DNA from: Echinicola marina
Lineage (GTDB): Bacteria > Bacteroidota > Bacteroidia > Cytophagales > Cyclobacteriaceae
NCBI RefSeq assembly: GCF_020463795.1
Contig: NZ_CP080025.1
Span: forward strand, 4,089,501-4,153,500
Direction: 5' to 3'
Length of the DNA: 64,000 nucleotides
The notes beneath the pieces are model-generated. The model saw only the letters and a program-made list of their open reading frames with translations. It ran no database searches and was not told where the DNA came from. Positions 35,911-45,931 of this stretch are shown one piece after another. The position numbers and the translations under genes were made by a program. Positions within the stretch are counted from its first letter, which is position 1; the number at the start of each line of letters is the position of its first letter.

Positions 35911-36164
35911 TCTTACTTAATACATATGTACCCCCCAAGTGGGAGGTTAAAAAGATCATACCTTAATTGTCTGTAAACATAAGTAAATGAGCTTATTGTG
36001 TCAATGTTCTTTGTGATGAATGGTAGGTGTCACATGCTTTTTTTCGTTTTTCTATCCTGTGAAAGGTTTTTGATAAAAAGTACAAATGATTATTTGATTT
36101 ATTTTATTTGTCGGTTTGGTGTTTATAGTTTCATCATAGGAATCACGCAAATGAGCTCATAACA

Positions 36165-36617
36165 ATGGTGTCGAACGTCAAGAATAAATATGGATTATCA
36201 ACAGGTATGGCCTACAGTTTGGCATTCCTATATACCTATACGGCCATCAGTAAATGGTACGATTGGCAAGCGACAGAACTGGCCTTGTATAACCAGGTAT
36301 TCCCTGAGTGGCTGGGCACTATCCTGCTCTATTCCCTGCCCCCTGCAGAGCTGGCACTGGCCATCCTGCTGGTCGGAAAGAGGACGGTAGGCCCGGCCCT
36401 TTGGTTAAGCCTTGGACTGTTGACGGTATTTACCGGGTATATCTTCCTTGTATTGATAGGTGTTTTTAATAGGGTGCCCTGCAGTTGTGGCGGAGTACTC
36501 AGTGCCCTTGGATGGGAGGAACACCTGGTGTTTAATTTGACATTTATTGTTATCAACCTTATAGGGTTATATAATATTCGTCCGTTCAAGAAGCGCCAAG
36601 CCATTGTAGGAAATTAG
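36165..36617 (+). CDS. MauE/DoxX-like membrane protein
   Basis: 150 aa with four helices and the PCSCGGVLSALGWEEHLVFN segment characteristic of MauE/DoxX-like proteins, whose Cys pair may take part in disulfide relay. In Bacteroidota such genes often precede a DUF6520-type small secreted peptide and TlpA/SusCD genes, as is the case here. Possible role: redox maturation of Cys-rich secreted proteins. Confidence 0.8.
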   Translation: MVSNVKNKYGLSTGMAYSLAFLYTYTAISKWYDWQATELALYNQVFPEWLGTILLYSLPPAELALAILLVGKRTVGPALWLSLGLLTVFTGYIFLVLIGVFNRVPCSCGGVLSALGWEEHLVFNLTFIVINLIGLYNIRPFKKRQAIVGN

Positions 36618-36956
36618 TTGGCAATGGGATTAAGCTGTTGTATTCAAGTCAAGAAGGAGGCATTGCAAATGCCTATTATTTATGGGTACAAATTGCAAAT
36701 CTGTACCAGCAAGGATAAAGCATTTATGGGAGATAAGTGTTCCATGGAAATAGTTACTGAGAACATCTCCTTGAGGTTGGAATTGAGATTTTCATAAACA
36801 AAAAGCAGAAAAAGATTTTGTACGGCCAGTGAAGGTACAAGGTACTTTCCTGGCACCGGTAGGGGAGAAAACCGGACGCTCCTCTCAAAAGATTGTCAAG
36901 CATAACAGAACGATCGAAGCGCCCGGATCCATTTGTAATAATTAAACCATAAAACT
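36618..36956 (+). other. 339-nt stretch between MauE-like and DUF6520-like genes
   Basis: No convincing ORF. The sequence is AT-rich with no strong hairpin or promoter match that I can defend. It probably contains the promoter and leader of the DUF6520-like gene. Confidence 0.4.
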
Positions 36957-37226
36957 ATGAAAAATAGTGTGTTAAATTTAGTAAAGGGCGGGGTTTTTCT
37001 CCTCGCCATGATAGCAGCTTTCGCTTTTACGACTCCGACCAATGTTCAGGAAGGGTTCGGGGCGGAGAGAAATGAGGATGGTGATATTGTGGCATGGCAT
37101 GATGTCAGTCAATTAAGTTCTTCGGAATATGAATGTAATGCATCGGAGTATGATTGCATTTATACAGAGGAAGATGAGAATTCAACGGCTCTTGAGCCAG
37201 GTACCTTTGAATTGACCAATCCTTAA
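36957..37226 (+). CDS. DUF6520-like small secreted Cys-containing peptide
   Basis: 89 aa. Residues 1-25 form a signal-like hydrophobic segment (VFLLAMIAAFAFTTP). The mature part is acidic and ends with two Cys (YECNASEYDCIYTEEDE). Size, context beside MauE and C-terminal pattern match DUF6520-type peptides of Bacteroidota. The Cys pair may be oxidised by MauE-linked machinery. A strong terminator follows. Confidence 0.7.
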   Translation: MKNSVLNLVKGGVFLLAMIAAFAFTTPTNVQEGFGAERNEDGDIVAWHDVSQLSSSEYECNASEYDCIYTEEDENSTALEPGTFELTNP

Positions 37227-37240
37227 TGGATAGTAGGTAA

Positions 37241-37275
37241 GGGGCTGTCAAAGTTTTTGCAGCCCCTTTTTTTAA
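37241..37275 (+). terminator. Rho-independent terminator after DUF6520-like gene
   Basis: GGGGCTG (37241-37247) pairs with CAGCCCC (37260-37266) followed by TTTTTTT. It separates this gene from the convergent SusD gene. Confidence 0.85.
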
Positions 37276-37334
37276 TTGAGGATTTAATCCTGTCCAATTT
37301 TTTACCTTGATTTTTTTTCAATCCCCTAAGTTCC

Positions 37335-38690
37335 TTACCTTTCATTTTGTACTATTCCACTGACATTGATCTCATCAGGGGGGATGGGCAATACATACCG
37401 TTTTGACCCAGGCTCCAACTGGTAGGATTGACCATTTACTGTCCTTTCGATGGCTTTGGCAAATTCAGGTGCTTTGTTGAGACGTTTTAAATCCGCCCAC
37501 CGGGTACCCCGACATAGGAGCTCTTTTTTTCTTTCTGTCAATAGGTTGGCCAAAAGGACATCACCCTCCCCGGTAATTCCTTCATAGGTGCCGGATAAAA
37601 AGCGGTGTTCCAATAGCCTGTCCATTGTTTCTTTTGCCCCATCGGAATCACCGATTCTGGCGAGGCATTCGGATTTGTTGAGAAACAGCTCATCAGTGGC
37701 AAGGCCGCAGAAATAGGTGACAGTTCCTGTGTAGGTTCCCTTGAAGTCCATTCCGAAACTGTTTTCCTGGAAAAAGGCCAGTTTTCTAAGATCATTTTCC
37801 TCATAACTCCCATAGATTTCAGGGCTGACAACTGTATTGCTGTTACGGATAAACCCATGACTGATCATTTCACTATGAAAAATAACCTCGTTGTTAAATT
37901 GCTCAAAAGGATAGGTGGCTTCAAGATCAAGATCATTGAAATCCAATAGGTCATCTTCAATGGATAGGGCTGTTTCCGCATAATTAAGGGCATTGGGATA
38001 ATCTCCCATGGACAGGTACACTCGTGAGAGCAGGGCATGGGCAGCCCATTGGCTGGGCCTGCTTTTGTAATCGGGCATCTGCGGTAATAGGGTTACAGAT
38101 TCCTTTAGGTCTTCTATGACCTTTTCATAGGAATCTGCCAAACTGGCCCTAGGTGCATCTTGGTTTATATCTGGACTTAAGCGTAATGGAATGCCCAAAG
38201 CCCCATCGTTTTGGCCGGGGACATAGGCAGGTGAAAATAGGCTGAGCAGGTTATAAAAGGCATTGGCACGGTAAAACAGGGCCCTTCCCCTTACCTGGTC
38301 ATGGCCTTCGGGATCATCCTCCCTGGAAAGAGCTTTCAGACCGTCCAATACCACATTGGCATAGAAGACCTGCTGGTAGAACACGGTCCATTCAAAACCG
38401 TAATTTTCGAATATACTTTGGTTCCATAGGTAAGTGTTCTGCTCTACAGTTGAATAGGAACCAAAACCGTTGTCATTGGTGAGCAGTTCGTCACCGCTCA
38501 ACAGGCTAAGTCCCGGGCCATCATTCATACCTCTTCTTGAAGCATCCAGAAGTTTCTGAAGGTCCTCCAGGCTTTCTGGGACCACAATGCTTTTTTCGGG
38601 TTTTTCATCTAGAAAGCCCTCACAAGAGCTTAACAAGTGCACGATGCTGATGATCATGATGGTGAGTATGGGTTTGAGTATATGTTTCAT
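37335..38690 (-). CDS. SusD/RagB-like outer-membrane lipoprotein
   Basis: 451 aa with a lipoprotein signal (IVHLLSSCEGFLDEKPEKS) and the SusD-type start FLDEKPEK. Several TPR-like helical hairpins follow, and the C-terminus has ERKKELLCRGTRWADLKRL, a standard SusD motif. It binds the substrate at the cell surface for the SusC-like transporter. Normally it lies right after SusC; here 1.28 kb of hairpin repeats separates them. Substrate unknown, but linkage to TlpA and DUF6520-like proteins suggests peptide or Cys-rich substrates. Confidence 0.92.
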   Translation of the reverse strand: MKHILKPILTIMIISIVHLLSSCEGFLDEKPEKSIVVPESLEDLQKLLDASRRGMNDGPGLSLLSGDELLTNDNGFGSYSTVEQNTYLWNQSIFENYGFEWTVFYQQVFYANVVLDGLKALSREDDPEGHDQVRGRALFYRANAFYNLLSLFSPAYVPGQNDGALGIPLRLSPDINQDAPRASLADSYEKVIEDLKESVTLLPQMPDYKSRPSQWAAHALLSRVYLSMGDYPNALNYAETALSIEDDLLDFNDLDLEATYPFEQFNNEVIFHSEMISHGFIRNSNTVVSPEIYGSYEENDLRKLAFFQENSFGMDFKGTYTGTVTYFCGLATDELFLNKSECLARIGDSDGAKETMDRLLEHRFLSGTYEGITGEGDVLLANLLTERKKELLCRGTRWADLKRLNKAPEFAKAIERTVNGQSYQLEPGSKRYVLPIPPDEINVSGIVQNER

Positions 38691-38761
38691 TTTTTTGTAT
38701 TTAGTCGTTAGTATTGAGTCTCGAGATTGGTTTATGGTAGCGAGGTTGTATGGTCTCCGTC

Positions 38762-38793
38762 ATTGCTTCTCCCGGTGAGCCGGGAGAAGCAAT
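38762..38793. repeat. Perfect hairpin, REP-like
   Basis: ATTGCTTCTCCCGG (38762-38775) and CCGGGAGAAGCAAT (38780-38793) form a 14-bp perfect stem around a TGAG loop. It is flanked by CGTC on the left and CTCG on the right as in the other REP-like copies. Confidence 0.7.
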
Positions 38794-38812
38794 CTCGTAT
38801 TTTCCCCTTCCT

Positions 38813-38860
38813 CCTGCCCTACAGGCTGGCTACTCGCTAAAAACAGTCACCGACTGTTTT
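38813..38860. repeat. Dispersed repeat, copy 1
   Basis: About 48 nt (CCTGCCCT...GCTGGCT...CTCGCTAAAAA...AGTCAC...GACTG) with a perfect arm pair AAAACAGTC/GACTGTTTT. A copy with about six mismatches lies at 63338-63386. Confidence 0.65.
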
Positions 38861-39260
38861 CTTTACGCTTGTCCCTCCCCTAAATCCCCCTTGAGGGGGA
38901 CTTCTTGATATCGTAACCAAAATCGGTTCTTCCCCCTTCAGGGGGAGGTTAGGTGGGGGGAAATTCTTTCTTATTTTCTCTTTTTTCCAACTTGCTACTG
39001 CCATCTAGCTACTTGATACTAAAGAAGAGTCCCGGTTTCCCGTCTGGAAACATTTCCCGCTATAATTAAGATGATGTATGATCACATATGAAGAAAGTAC
39101 GCGGTAAGGGACTCGTTGATAGTAGCTAGATTTTAGTACATAGTAGCAAGACTTGTTCACGTGAGCGATATTATTTGGTCTCCTTTGTTTAGACATAATT
39201 TGTTAGATACAAGACGCTAGATGTTAGACTTGTTTACGGTAGCGAAATCAAACCTTTTCC

Positions 39261-39302
39261 GGCATTGCGAAGGAGGACGAAGGGAGGACTGTGGCAATCT
39301 CG
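39261..39302. repeat. REP-like element
   Basis: GGCATTGCGAAGGAGGACG... to GGCAATCTCG, the family pattern CATTGCGA...GGCAATCTC seen also at 39653 and 44913. Confidence 0.55.
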
Positions 39303-39603
39303 TTTTTTTGGATATGAGACTGCTTCGCTACTGGACACTTCGACTAAGCTCAGTGACCAGTGACTCGCAGTGACGTTTTTCGAAGTCGAGACTGCCGCAC
39401 CTCCTACGTCGGTTCGCAGTGACGTAAGAAAACAAGCAACGCCCACCTGTTGATGTGTAACCCGGTTTATAGTTTGATTTAAGTTTAACATTGATTGATT
39501 TGGTGGACGAAGCTGATTTTTCATAGCATTTAGTTTGTTAATATGTGTTTAGTGTGGGAGGCTGGAGACCTGTCTGCCTCCAGGCAGGCTCCCTGTATTA
39601 AGG

Positions 39604-39635
39604 TTCCAAGTCAACGCTTTGCTAAAGACTTGGAA
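39604..39635. repeat. Inverted repeat
   Basis: TTCCAAGTC and GACTTGGAA form a perfect 9-bp stem around a 14-nt loop. Confidence 0.6.
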
Positions 39636-39652
39636 CAGCACAATATCATATC

Positions 39653-39742
39653 CGTCATTGCGAAGGAGGACGGAAGTACGACTGTGGCAATCTCGTTTGC
39701 CGAAGAGGAGATTGCCACGTCGCATGGCTCCTCGCAATGACG
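39653..39742. repeat. Double REP-like element (BIME-like)
   Basis: CGTCATTGCGA at the left matches the reverse complement TCGCAATGACG at the right. Inside, GTGGCAATCTC faces GAGATTGCCAC. This is the nested inverted arrangement of two REP units, 90 nt in total. Confidence 0.75.
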
Positions 39743-39970
39743 TTTTTTGAAGGTGAGATTGCTTCTCCCGACTACCATAGGGGGAGGAATAGCTGTTCTC
39801 GCCTCCGAACTCAAGTCTTTGCTCTTTATTCTTTTCTCTATAATTCTTATTTCTATCATCTTGCTACTTTTTACTTAAAGTAAGCCCCGCCCACCAAGAT
39901 TCGCCTTTAATAATCAATCCGGTTTAACATAAATAAATAAATCGATGGACGGAGCTGTGTCTTTGATGTC

Positions 39971-42900
39971 TTAGAATTCTATTTTGACTCCCAAGGATAT
40001 ACTCTTCAATGGTTTCGTGGTTCTGTAATCAGGGTCCAGGGGATCGTCTTTGGCGGCTTTCCAGAGAATGCCCAGGTTATTGGCGTAGGTATATACCTCC
40101 ATCCGACTGAAGGGCAGGCCTGGCATATTGTTTTTATCCATCATATAGGCCAAGCGGATATCCTGTAAGCGGATATGGTCGCCCCGTTCCACCAAGGCTT
40201 CCGAATGCCAATAGAAATAATCCCTATTACGGTTCTTACTGGATGGAAGTGCGGGAATGTCGGTGTGCAACTCGTCCCCGGGCCGCTGCCATCTTTGGGT
40301 AAAATCTCCATGTCCCTGTAGGCCAGAAAGGATATCATCATACTGTACCGAGCCCCGTTTGTAATAGTAGCCCATTCGGTAGCTGATATTGAAGGACAGG
40401 GAAAGTCCTTTATAGCCTAGCGTGTTCCTAAGAGCCCCGAATACACTTGGTCTGGAAGGACCGTGATAGGTAATGCTTTCGGGAGAGGCTTCGGCGAGGA
40501 TGGCTGCATAATCCGTACTGGGTTCCCCGTCCAGATAGCCCCTTGCTACACCCGTATCAGGATCCAATCCGGCCCAGGAATAACTATAGACCCCATACAG
40601 TGGCCTTCCTTCAAAAGGGTAGGTGCCGTAATAGGCCATATAGTTTCTTGCCGTGGCCTCTTCGCTGTATTCGACCACTTCTTCCTTGACGGTGCTGAAA
40701 AGCCAATCCGTTTGCCAAGAAAGTTGGCCATTTAGGTTCGTTGAACTGAGCTGCAGGTCAATGCCCTGCGTTCTGGTGGCGGCAAAGTTGCCCCGGAATT
40801 CGGTAAAGCCGCTCGATGAGGGCCGGGGAATGTCACCGATCAGGTCACGGCCATTTTTGATATAATACTCCAATGTACCGGAAATCCTGTCCTCCTTGGT
40901 GGCAAAGTCAAGCCCCAGGTTCCAGACCTGTATCTTTTCCCACCGGAGCGAAGGGTTCGGGGGACTGCTGATCTGGGCATAGGGAAGACCGGAAAGTGAA
41001 TTGTAGGCCCCCGAAAGCATGGTGGCTGTGGTAAAGGCGGTAAGGGTCTTGTCAATATTACCGTTATAGCCCATGGTGGTCCGGAGTTTCAGATAAGGAA
41101 GGAAACCGGTATCATAGAATGCTTCATTGCTGATTGTCCAGGATCCTCCCGCAGACCATAGGGGCACGCCTCGTTGGTTGGTTTCTACCCCGAACAGGTT
41201 GGAGGCGTCCTTGCGGGCACTGGCCGTGAAGGTGTAGCGGTCAGCATAAGTATAGGAAGCATTGGCATAGTAGGAGACAAAACGGTCTGTGGTGCCGGAG
41301 TGGCCTTCCCCTGAAGGAATGCGCAAGGTTCCACCCGTGACATAATTGGTATAGCGGTTGACGTAATCCACCGGCTCACTGGTGCCGAACTCATCATCAT
41401 AGCCATAATACCGGCTGCTATGCCTATCAAACTGCCTGTCCTTGATTTCAAATCCTCCAAGGGCCACGACATGGTGTATCCCGTTCCATTTCCGGTTGTA
41501 GTCCAGTTGGACCCTCCCGTTTTGGCTTTGCCCCGTACCAGAGGTCCTGTCATAAATACTGCCCATTGGAATGGGATAGGAGAGACTGCCATCCTCGGAC
41601 ATCTGGGTATAGCGGTTGATATTGTTGCGGGTTATATAGGTGTCCATGGTGCTTAGATCGGTGCTTACCGCATCATTTTTCCAGTATTGGTAGAGCACGG
41701 ATGCACGCAGGCCTTTTGCCAGTTCATAGCCCACACGGGCATTGATCCGGTAATCAGAGGAAATGTTTTTTTGCTGTAACAGGCCGATTTCGTCCAATGG
41801 GATAAATCTCCAATCCAAAAGGCCTGCGTCTTGTATGCTCGCGATATAGCGGCTGCTGTACCCGTGGATGACGGGTAAGGGACTTCCCGTTTCATCGGCC
41901 AAGCTTTCGTAGGCATAAGGCTCAGGAACTGCTGTGCCTGTAGACCTTTTGCTCCTGCTATAATAGACATCCAAGGCAGCGGTAAACTTATTATCAACAC
42001 CTTTCCAGGAATTTTTCATCCCCAAGGTCATCCGCTCATTATCATTTCCCACTACATTTTCTGCATTCCTATCATAACCGGATGTAAGCATATAACGGTG
42101 TCCCTTTGAGCCTCCGGACACCTGTAGGGAGTACTGTTGGTTGACCGGGCTTTGGTAGTAATACTTGGCCAGGTCATTCCTAACATCGTGTTGTCTGTAG
42201 GAGGCCAGTCTTTGCGCCGCCACTTCCTGGTTGATCAACCCGTCCCTTTCGGCAATAAGTGTTTCCACGGCAGGGGACAGGGCAGGATGGCTGCTGCGGG
42301 TTTCCGCGGATTCATAATAGCCCTGATCGAAAAGGAGCTGCTCCATGTCTACTACTTCGGCTGGTGACATCTTGGGAAGGTAGAAGAGGTCATTCTGCTC
42401 CCCTACCGTTACATTGGAGTTAAAGCTGACCTTGGTGCCACTTTCAAACTTTCCCTTTTTTGTGGTGATCACAATGACGCCATTTCCTGCCCGGGCCCCC
42501 CAGATAGAAGCGGCGGCCGCATCCCGGAGCACGGTGATGCTTTCCACGTCATTGGGGTTGATACTTTCCAGTGGTCCGTCATAGGGGAAATTGTCAATGA
42601 CGATCAGGGGGGCGGTATTGGCAAAGAGGGTGTTCCTTCCCCTGATGCTGATGGATTCACCCGGGCCTTCCCGGTTGAAGCGCAGTCCTGAGGTGACATC
42701 TTCCAGCCTGTCCAATAGGTTGGTGGATACCCTTCGGTTCAACAGCTTTTGGTCCACTTGGGCAAATGATCCCGTGGCCCGCTCCTTGGGAAGGGAGGCG
42801 TAGCCGGTGGAGAGTACTTCCACCCCTTCCAGATCAAGTCCATTGGAGATCAAGGATACCTGTAAAGGACTTTCAATGGGAACGGCTACCTCCAAACTTA

Positions 42901-43165
42901 TTTTTTCATAACCTAGGTAAGTGACGGTAATCCGGTGGGATCCTTTTTTCACTGTAAGGCTAAATAGGCCATCCTCATCGCTTACAGTCCCTTGATTGGT
43001 ACCCTCCAAGAGGACGGTTGCCCCGGGAAGCGGTTCCCCCGAATCCTGGGCGGTAACCGTTCCGTAAAGCGGATGGTCATCCTGGGCCATTGTTGTTTCG
43101 GAAAAGTGAAGGAACAGTATGGCTGTCAATAATATACAGCGATATATAGGTAGTTGTTTTTTCAT
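39971..43165 (-). CDS. SusC/RagA-type TonB-dependent outer-membrane transporter
   Basis: 1064 aa. After the signal peptide comes a carboxypeptidase-regulatory-like domain (YGTVTAQDSGEPLPGATVLLEGT, residues ~33-110), the plug with GNGVIVITTKKGK and a 22-strand barrel ending in aromatic KSISLGVKIEF. It forms the TonB-driven channel with SusD as lid. Its start overlaps the end of the upstream thioredoxin-like gene by 4 nt (ATGA). TonB box and substrate cannot be fixed from sequence. Confidence 0.95.
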   Translation of the reverse strand: MKKQLPIYRCILLTAILFLHFSETTMAQDDHPLYGTVTAQDSGEPLPGATVLLEGTNQGTVSDEDGLFSLTVKKGSHRITVTYLGYEKISLEVAVPIESPLQVSLISNGLDLEGVEVLSTGYASLPKERATGSFAQVDQKLLNRRVSTNLLDRLEDVTSGLRFNREGPGESISIRGRNTLFANTAPLIVIDNFPYDGPLESINPNDVESITVLRDAAAASIWGARAGNGVIVITTKKGKFESGTKVSFNSNVTVGEQNDLFYLPKMSPAEVVDMEQLLFDQGYYESAETRSSHPALSPAVETLIAERDGLINQEVAAQRLASYRQHDVRNDLAKYYYQSPVNQQYSLQVSGGSKGHRYMLTSGYDRNAENVVGNDNERMTLGMKNSWKGVDNKFTAALDVYYSRSKRSTGTAVPEPYAYESLADETGSPLPVIHGYSSRYIASIQDAGLLDWRFIPLDEIGLLQQKNISSDYRINARVGYELAKGLRASVLYQYWKNDAVSTDLSTMDTYITRNNINRYTQMSEDGSLSYPIPMGSIYDRTSGTGQSQNGRVQLDYNRKWNGIHHVVALGGFEIKDRQFDRHSSRYYGYDDEFGTSEPVDYVNRYTNYVTGGTLRIPSGEGHSGTTDRFVSYYANASYTYADRYTFTASARKDASNLFGVETNQRGVPLWSAGGSWTISNEAFYDTGFLPYLKLRTTMGYNGNIDKTLTAFTTATMLSGAYNSLSGLPYAQISSPPNPSLRWEKIQVWNLGLDFATKEDRISGTLEYYIKNGRDLIGDIPRPSSSGFTEFRGNFAATRTQGIDLQLSSTNLNGQLSWQTDWLFSTVKEEVVEYSEEATARNYMAYYGTYPFEGRPLYGVYSYSWAGLDPDTGVARGYLDGEPSTDYAAILAEASPESITYHGPSRPSVFGALRNTLGYKGLSLSFNISYRMGYYYKRGSVQYDDILSGLQGHGDFTQRWQRPGDELHTDIPALPSSKNRNRDYFYWHSEALVERGDHIRLQDIRLAYMMDKNNMPGLPFSRMEVYTYANNLGILWKAAKDDPLDPDYRTTKPLKSISLGVKIEF

Positions 43166-44796
43166 AATTGTAGGGTTAAGGTGTCTGGATTGTTTTTATT
43201 GGGTAGGGCCTCCTCGATCAGCTTGATCATGTCTTCCAAGGGTTGTTTGAGCCCACCTGCCTGACGGATGGTTCCATCATCCTCGACCAGGATCAAACGG
43301 GGAAATGCACTGATGTCCATGTTTTCCAGAAAGGAATGCTGAAAACCCTTTCCACCGGTATAGAGGTTGAGGGCATTGTGGGAGGTGTACCTCCCGCTTT
43401 CAATGCTTCTGACCCATCTTGCACGGTCTTTATCGGCAGAGATGGAGACCATCTGGAAATCAGGATTCTCCTTAAAGTGTTCCTCTATTTTGGAAATCCT
43501 ACTGGAAAAGAAATTGATGCAGGCCTTGCAACCGGTGTACCAAAAATCCAACAACAATACCTTGCCTTTTAATGTGGAAAGGTCTATTGGCTTGCCATCC
43601 AATCCGGTAAAGACCGCTCCCTGCAAAGCCTGTCCCTGCCCAAGGGAGGAAAGTAATGCTTGCAATGCCTCCTTAGGTCTGGGACTGTCGATAAAGGTTA
43701 ATGCTTCTTTGGCTTTTAGGTCACCGTTTTCCAGGTGGTCAAATTCTTCACAGATGTACCGGGCTGCCAGATGGTCCTTGACCGGGCCATTCGGCATGTC
43801 CCTGATCTGGGCAAAGATGGACGTGTCATGCAGGTAGGCATAGGACTTGGCCCTGGTAATCAGGTAATGCTGATAACTGGGAGAACTGATGATGGCCTGT
43901 TCCGGTAAATCATCGATGGTATCCGCCTGTTCATGGTCCTTAAAGAATGCTGCAAGTACTTTTCGGTGTCTTGGGTCACCTGAGCGCAGTGCATAGGCGA
44001 TGGCATTATTAAAGGCCTTGAGGCGGGAGAAGCGTAACCTTCCCAGGTAGTTGGCCTTGATGACCTGCAGCCTGTCAGCCGGCAATATTTTCTGGTAGCG
44101 CGTAATGACCTCCAGAATCCTGTCTTCATAGCCGTCACCGAACGTGCTTTCCAAGATGGCGAGGTCTTGCTCTTTGCGGACATAGACATGGGTATGACTT
44201 CCGAACTGCTTTTGGGATTGTATAAACTGCTTTCGCTTACCCTCCTTCGAAAGATAGGTTTCCAAGTTTTCGGGGCTGTTGAAGCCCATACGGATATCAG
44301 TAGCAAAGCTCCGCTCGGCCATCAGCAGGTGAAGCTCTCGCTGGCAGCGGAAGAGTGGGGCAGAGGGCCCAGAAAAGACCACTTGGTTCCTGTAAGTGTC
44401 CAGCTGTATTTTGATACTGTCCCCCGGAAATACTACATATTGGTTCAGGAATGGATTTTTTTCTGTTCCCAAAGAAAGGTAAGCTGGACGCTTGATGTCT
44501 TCAGTGACAATATGGGCAATGCCCTCACTGCCGGGGAATACCCCTTCGAAGAAGTTTCCACTTCTTAATTTTATGAGGTTCTTTTGGGCTTGACCGCTAA
44601 TTTGGCTGTCATCCAACCTGACCACAAGGGAGTCCATGCGGTAGGCATCTTTCTGTCTCACCTCAAAATACACCACCACGGGAGCCGGAGTATTTTCCGG
44701 ACTTTTCGTGGCAGAAGGTGAAGCAACTTGGGCATATAGCTTACTTCCAAAAAGGCATAGCAATGCCAGGAAGCAGTTTTTCGTTAACGCTTTCAT
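43162..44796 (-). CDS. TlpA-like thioredoxin-fold protein
   Basis: 544 aa with a signal peptide and a long N-terminal region of unknown fold, followed near residues 405-540 by a redoxin domain with the active-site motif WYTGCKACINF (CxxC). The C-terminal FPRLILVEDDG strand and cis-Pro fit thioredoxin. In Bacteroidota such proteins accompany SusCD loci and act as periplasmic thiol reductases. It overlaps SusC by 4 nt, so it belongs to the same operon as SusC. Confidence 0.85.
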   Translation of the reverse strand: MKALTKNCFLALLCLFGSKLYAQVASPSATKSPENTPAPVVVYFEVRQKDAYRMDSLVVRLDDSQISGQAQKNLIKLRSGNFFEGVFPGSEGIAHIVTEDIKRPAYLSLGTEKNPFLNQYVVFPGDSIKIQLDTYRNQVVFSGPSAPLFRCQRELHLLMAERSFATDIRMGFNSPENLETYLSKEGKRKQFIQSQKQFGSHTHVYVRKEQDLAILESTFGDGYEDRILEVITRYQKILPADRLQVIKANYLGRLRFSRLKAFNNAIAYALRSGDPRHRKVLAAFFKDHEQADTIDDLPEQAIISSPSYQHYLITRAKSYAYLHDTSIFAQIRDMPNGPVKDHLAARYICEEFDHLENGDLKAKEALTFIDSPRPKEALQALLSSLGQGQALQGAVFTGLDGKPIDLSTLKGKVLLLDFWYTGCKACINFFSSRISKIEEHFKENPDFQMVSISADKDRARWVRSIESGRYTSHNALNLYTGGKGFQHSFLENMDISAFPRLILVEDDGTIRQAGGLKQPLEDMIKLIEEALPNKNNPDTLTLQL

Positions 44797-45931
44797 AGTT
44801 ATTAAGGTCTTTGTAGAGGGTGTTGGAATGCTTGGTCTAATGTCTTTTTAGATATTAGACACAAGACGCTAGATTAAAGACTGGAGCACGGAGGCGAGAA
44901 CGTCCAATTCTCCGTCATTGCGAGTAAGAGGGTATTGAGTTTATCGAAATGCCCTCTTACGCGGCAATCTCCTATTGATTGTCATGCTGACGAAAGGAAG
45001 CATCTCTTCCAGTAACATCCTTCCAGTCTAGTCCGATTTGACAGATGTAATTCGGCCTCGCAAACGGACACAAGTCTCAATACTCACGACTCAATACTAG
45101 CTACTACTTTTCCTTCTACATTTATAAGAAATTGATTAAATCCCAGTGCTTATAAAGCCCCAGGCCAGGCTGCCCTACCAGACGTTCTTTCCGGAGCGGA
45201 ACGAATGCAGCCAACGAATTTTGTAGTCTTGAGTAGCAAGTCATGAGTCATGAGCTCAATTGTTCTAACTACTCCATTTCGTAAAAATTGATACCGATTT
45301 TAGGTTTGATAGAGTTATAGGAAATTCGGTATCGGTATGTGATTCATATTCAGTAGCAAGTAATTAGTATAGCTTCCGTGAACAAAAGCTCCAGACTCCC
45401 TACTCAATACTAAGTACTAATTTTATATTGGGTTTTTCGGCTTGCGTATAAATAGCATATCGAACTGTGTACAGCTGTTTGGGCTACTTAGACAACTTGG
45501 ATTAAAAATACAGGCAGCTGAACCTTCTCTTCTAAAAGAGGGCCATAAAGGATCATAATATGTAAATGATGTACTGCCCATAATATCTATTTATCATTAT
45601 GAGCCTCGAAAAGTGGGGATAGGACTATAGCTTGGGCCTATCTCAACCACATCACAAGGTTCCGACGCCTTAGGGATAGTATCGATAGAGCCCAAGAGCT
45701 ATAGAGTATACGAATGTACACAAAATATCCCCTTGGGCATTAATCTATCGTCTCTCCCTATTACAAAATTGTCGGAATTTGTGATCGAGACTCTTCGATT
45801 AATACCATTTTGGTAAATCTCAAAAACATCAAGTTAAAAATAACCTGACATTTCAAATATAAATATTTAAGTACATTAAAAAAATATTTTGATATAAAAT
45901 GTACTAGAAAATATCACTGCTTTTGTTCATT
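44797..45931. other. 1.1-kb non-coding repeat-rich stretch upstream of the TlpA/SusC operon
   Basis: No gene is supported. It includes a REP-like element (44913-44971), the ACAAGACGCTAGAT word (44861-44874) and repeated low-complexity words such as CTCAATACTA and TACTAAGTACTAA near 45078-45105 and 45405-45420. The minus-strand operon promoter should lie near 44800-44850. Confidence 0.5.
44913..44971. repeat. REP-like element
   Basis: CGTCATTGCGA...GTAAGAGGG...CCCTCTTAC...GGCAATCTC. The inner GTAAGAGGG/CCCTCTTAC pair forms a 9-bp stem. Confidence 0.65.

Larger units (their letters stand above)
38691..39970. other. Repeat-rich 1.28-kb gap between SusC and SusD genes
   Basis: No gene is supported. 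It contains a sequence of REP-like hairpins and inverted repeats (listed separately), a hairpin around CCCCCTTGAGGGGGA near 38890, and the words ACAAGACGCTAGAT at 39209-39222, repeated at 44861-44874 upstream of the TlpA gene. Several CTTCGACTAAGCTCAGTGACC-type REP words appear near 39345-39430. Confidence 0.6.
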
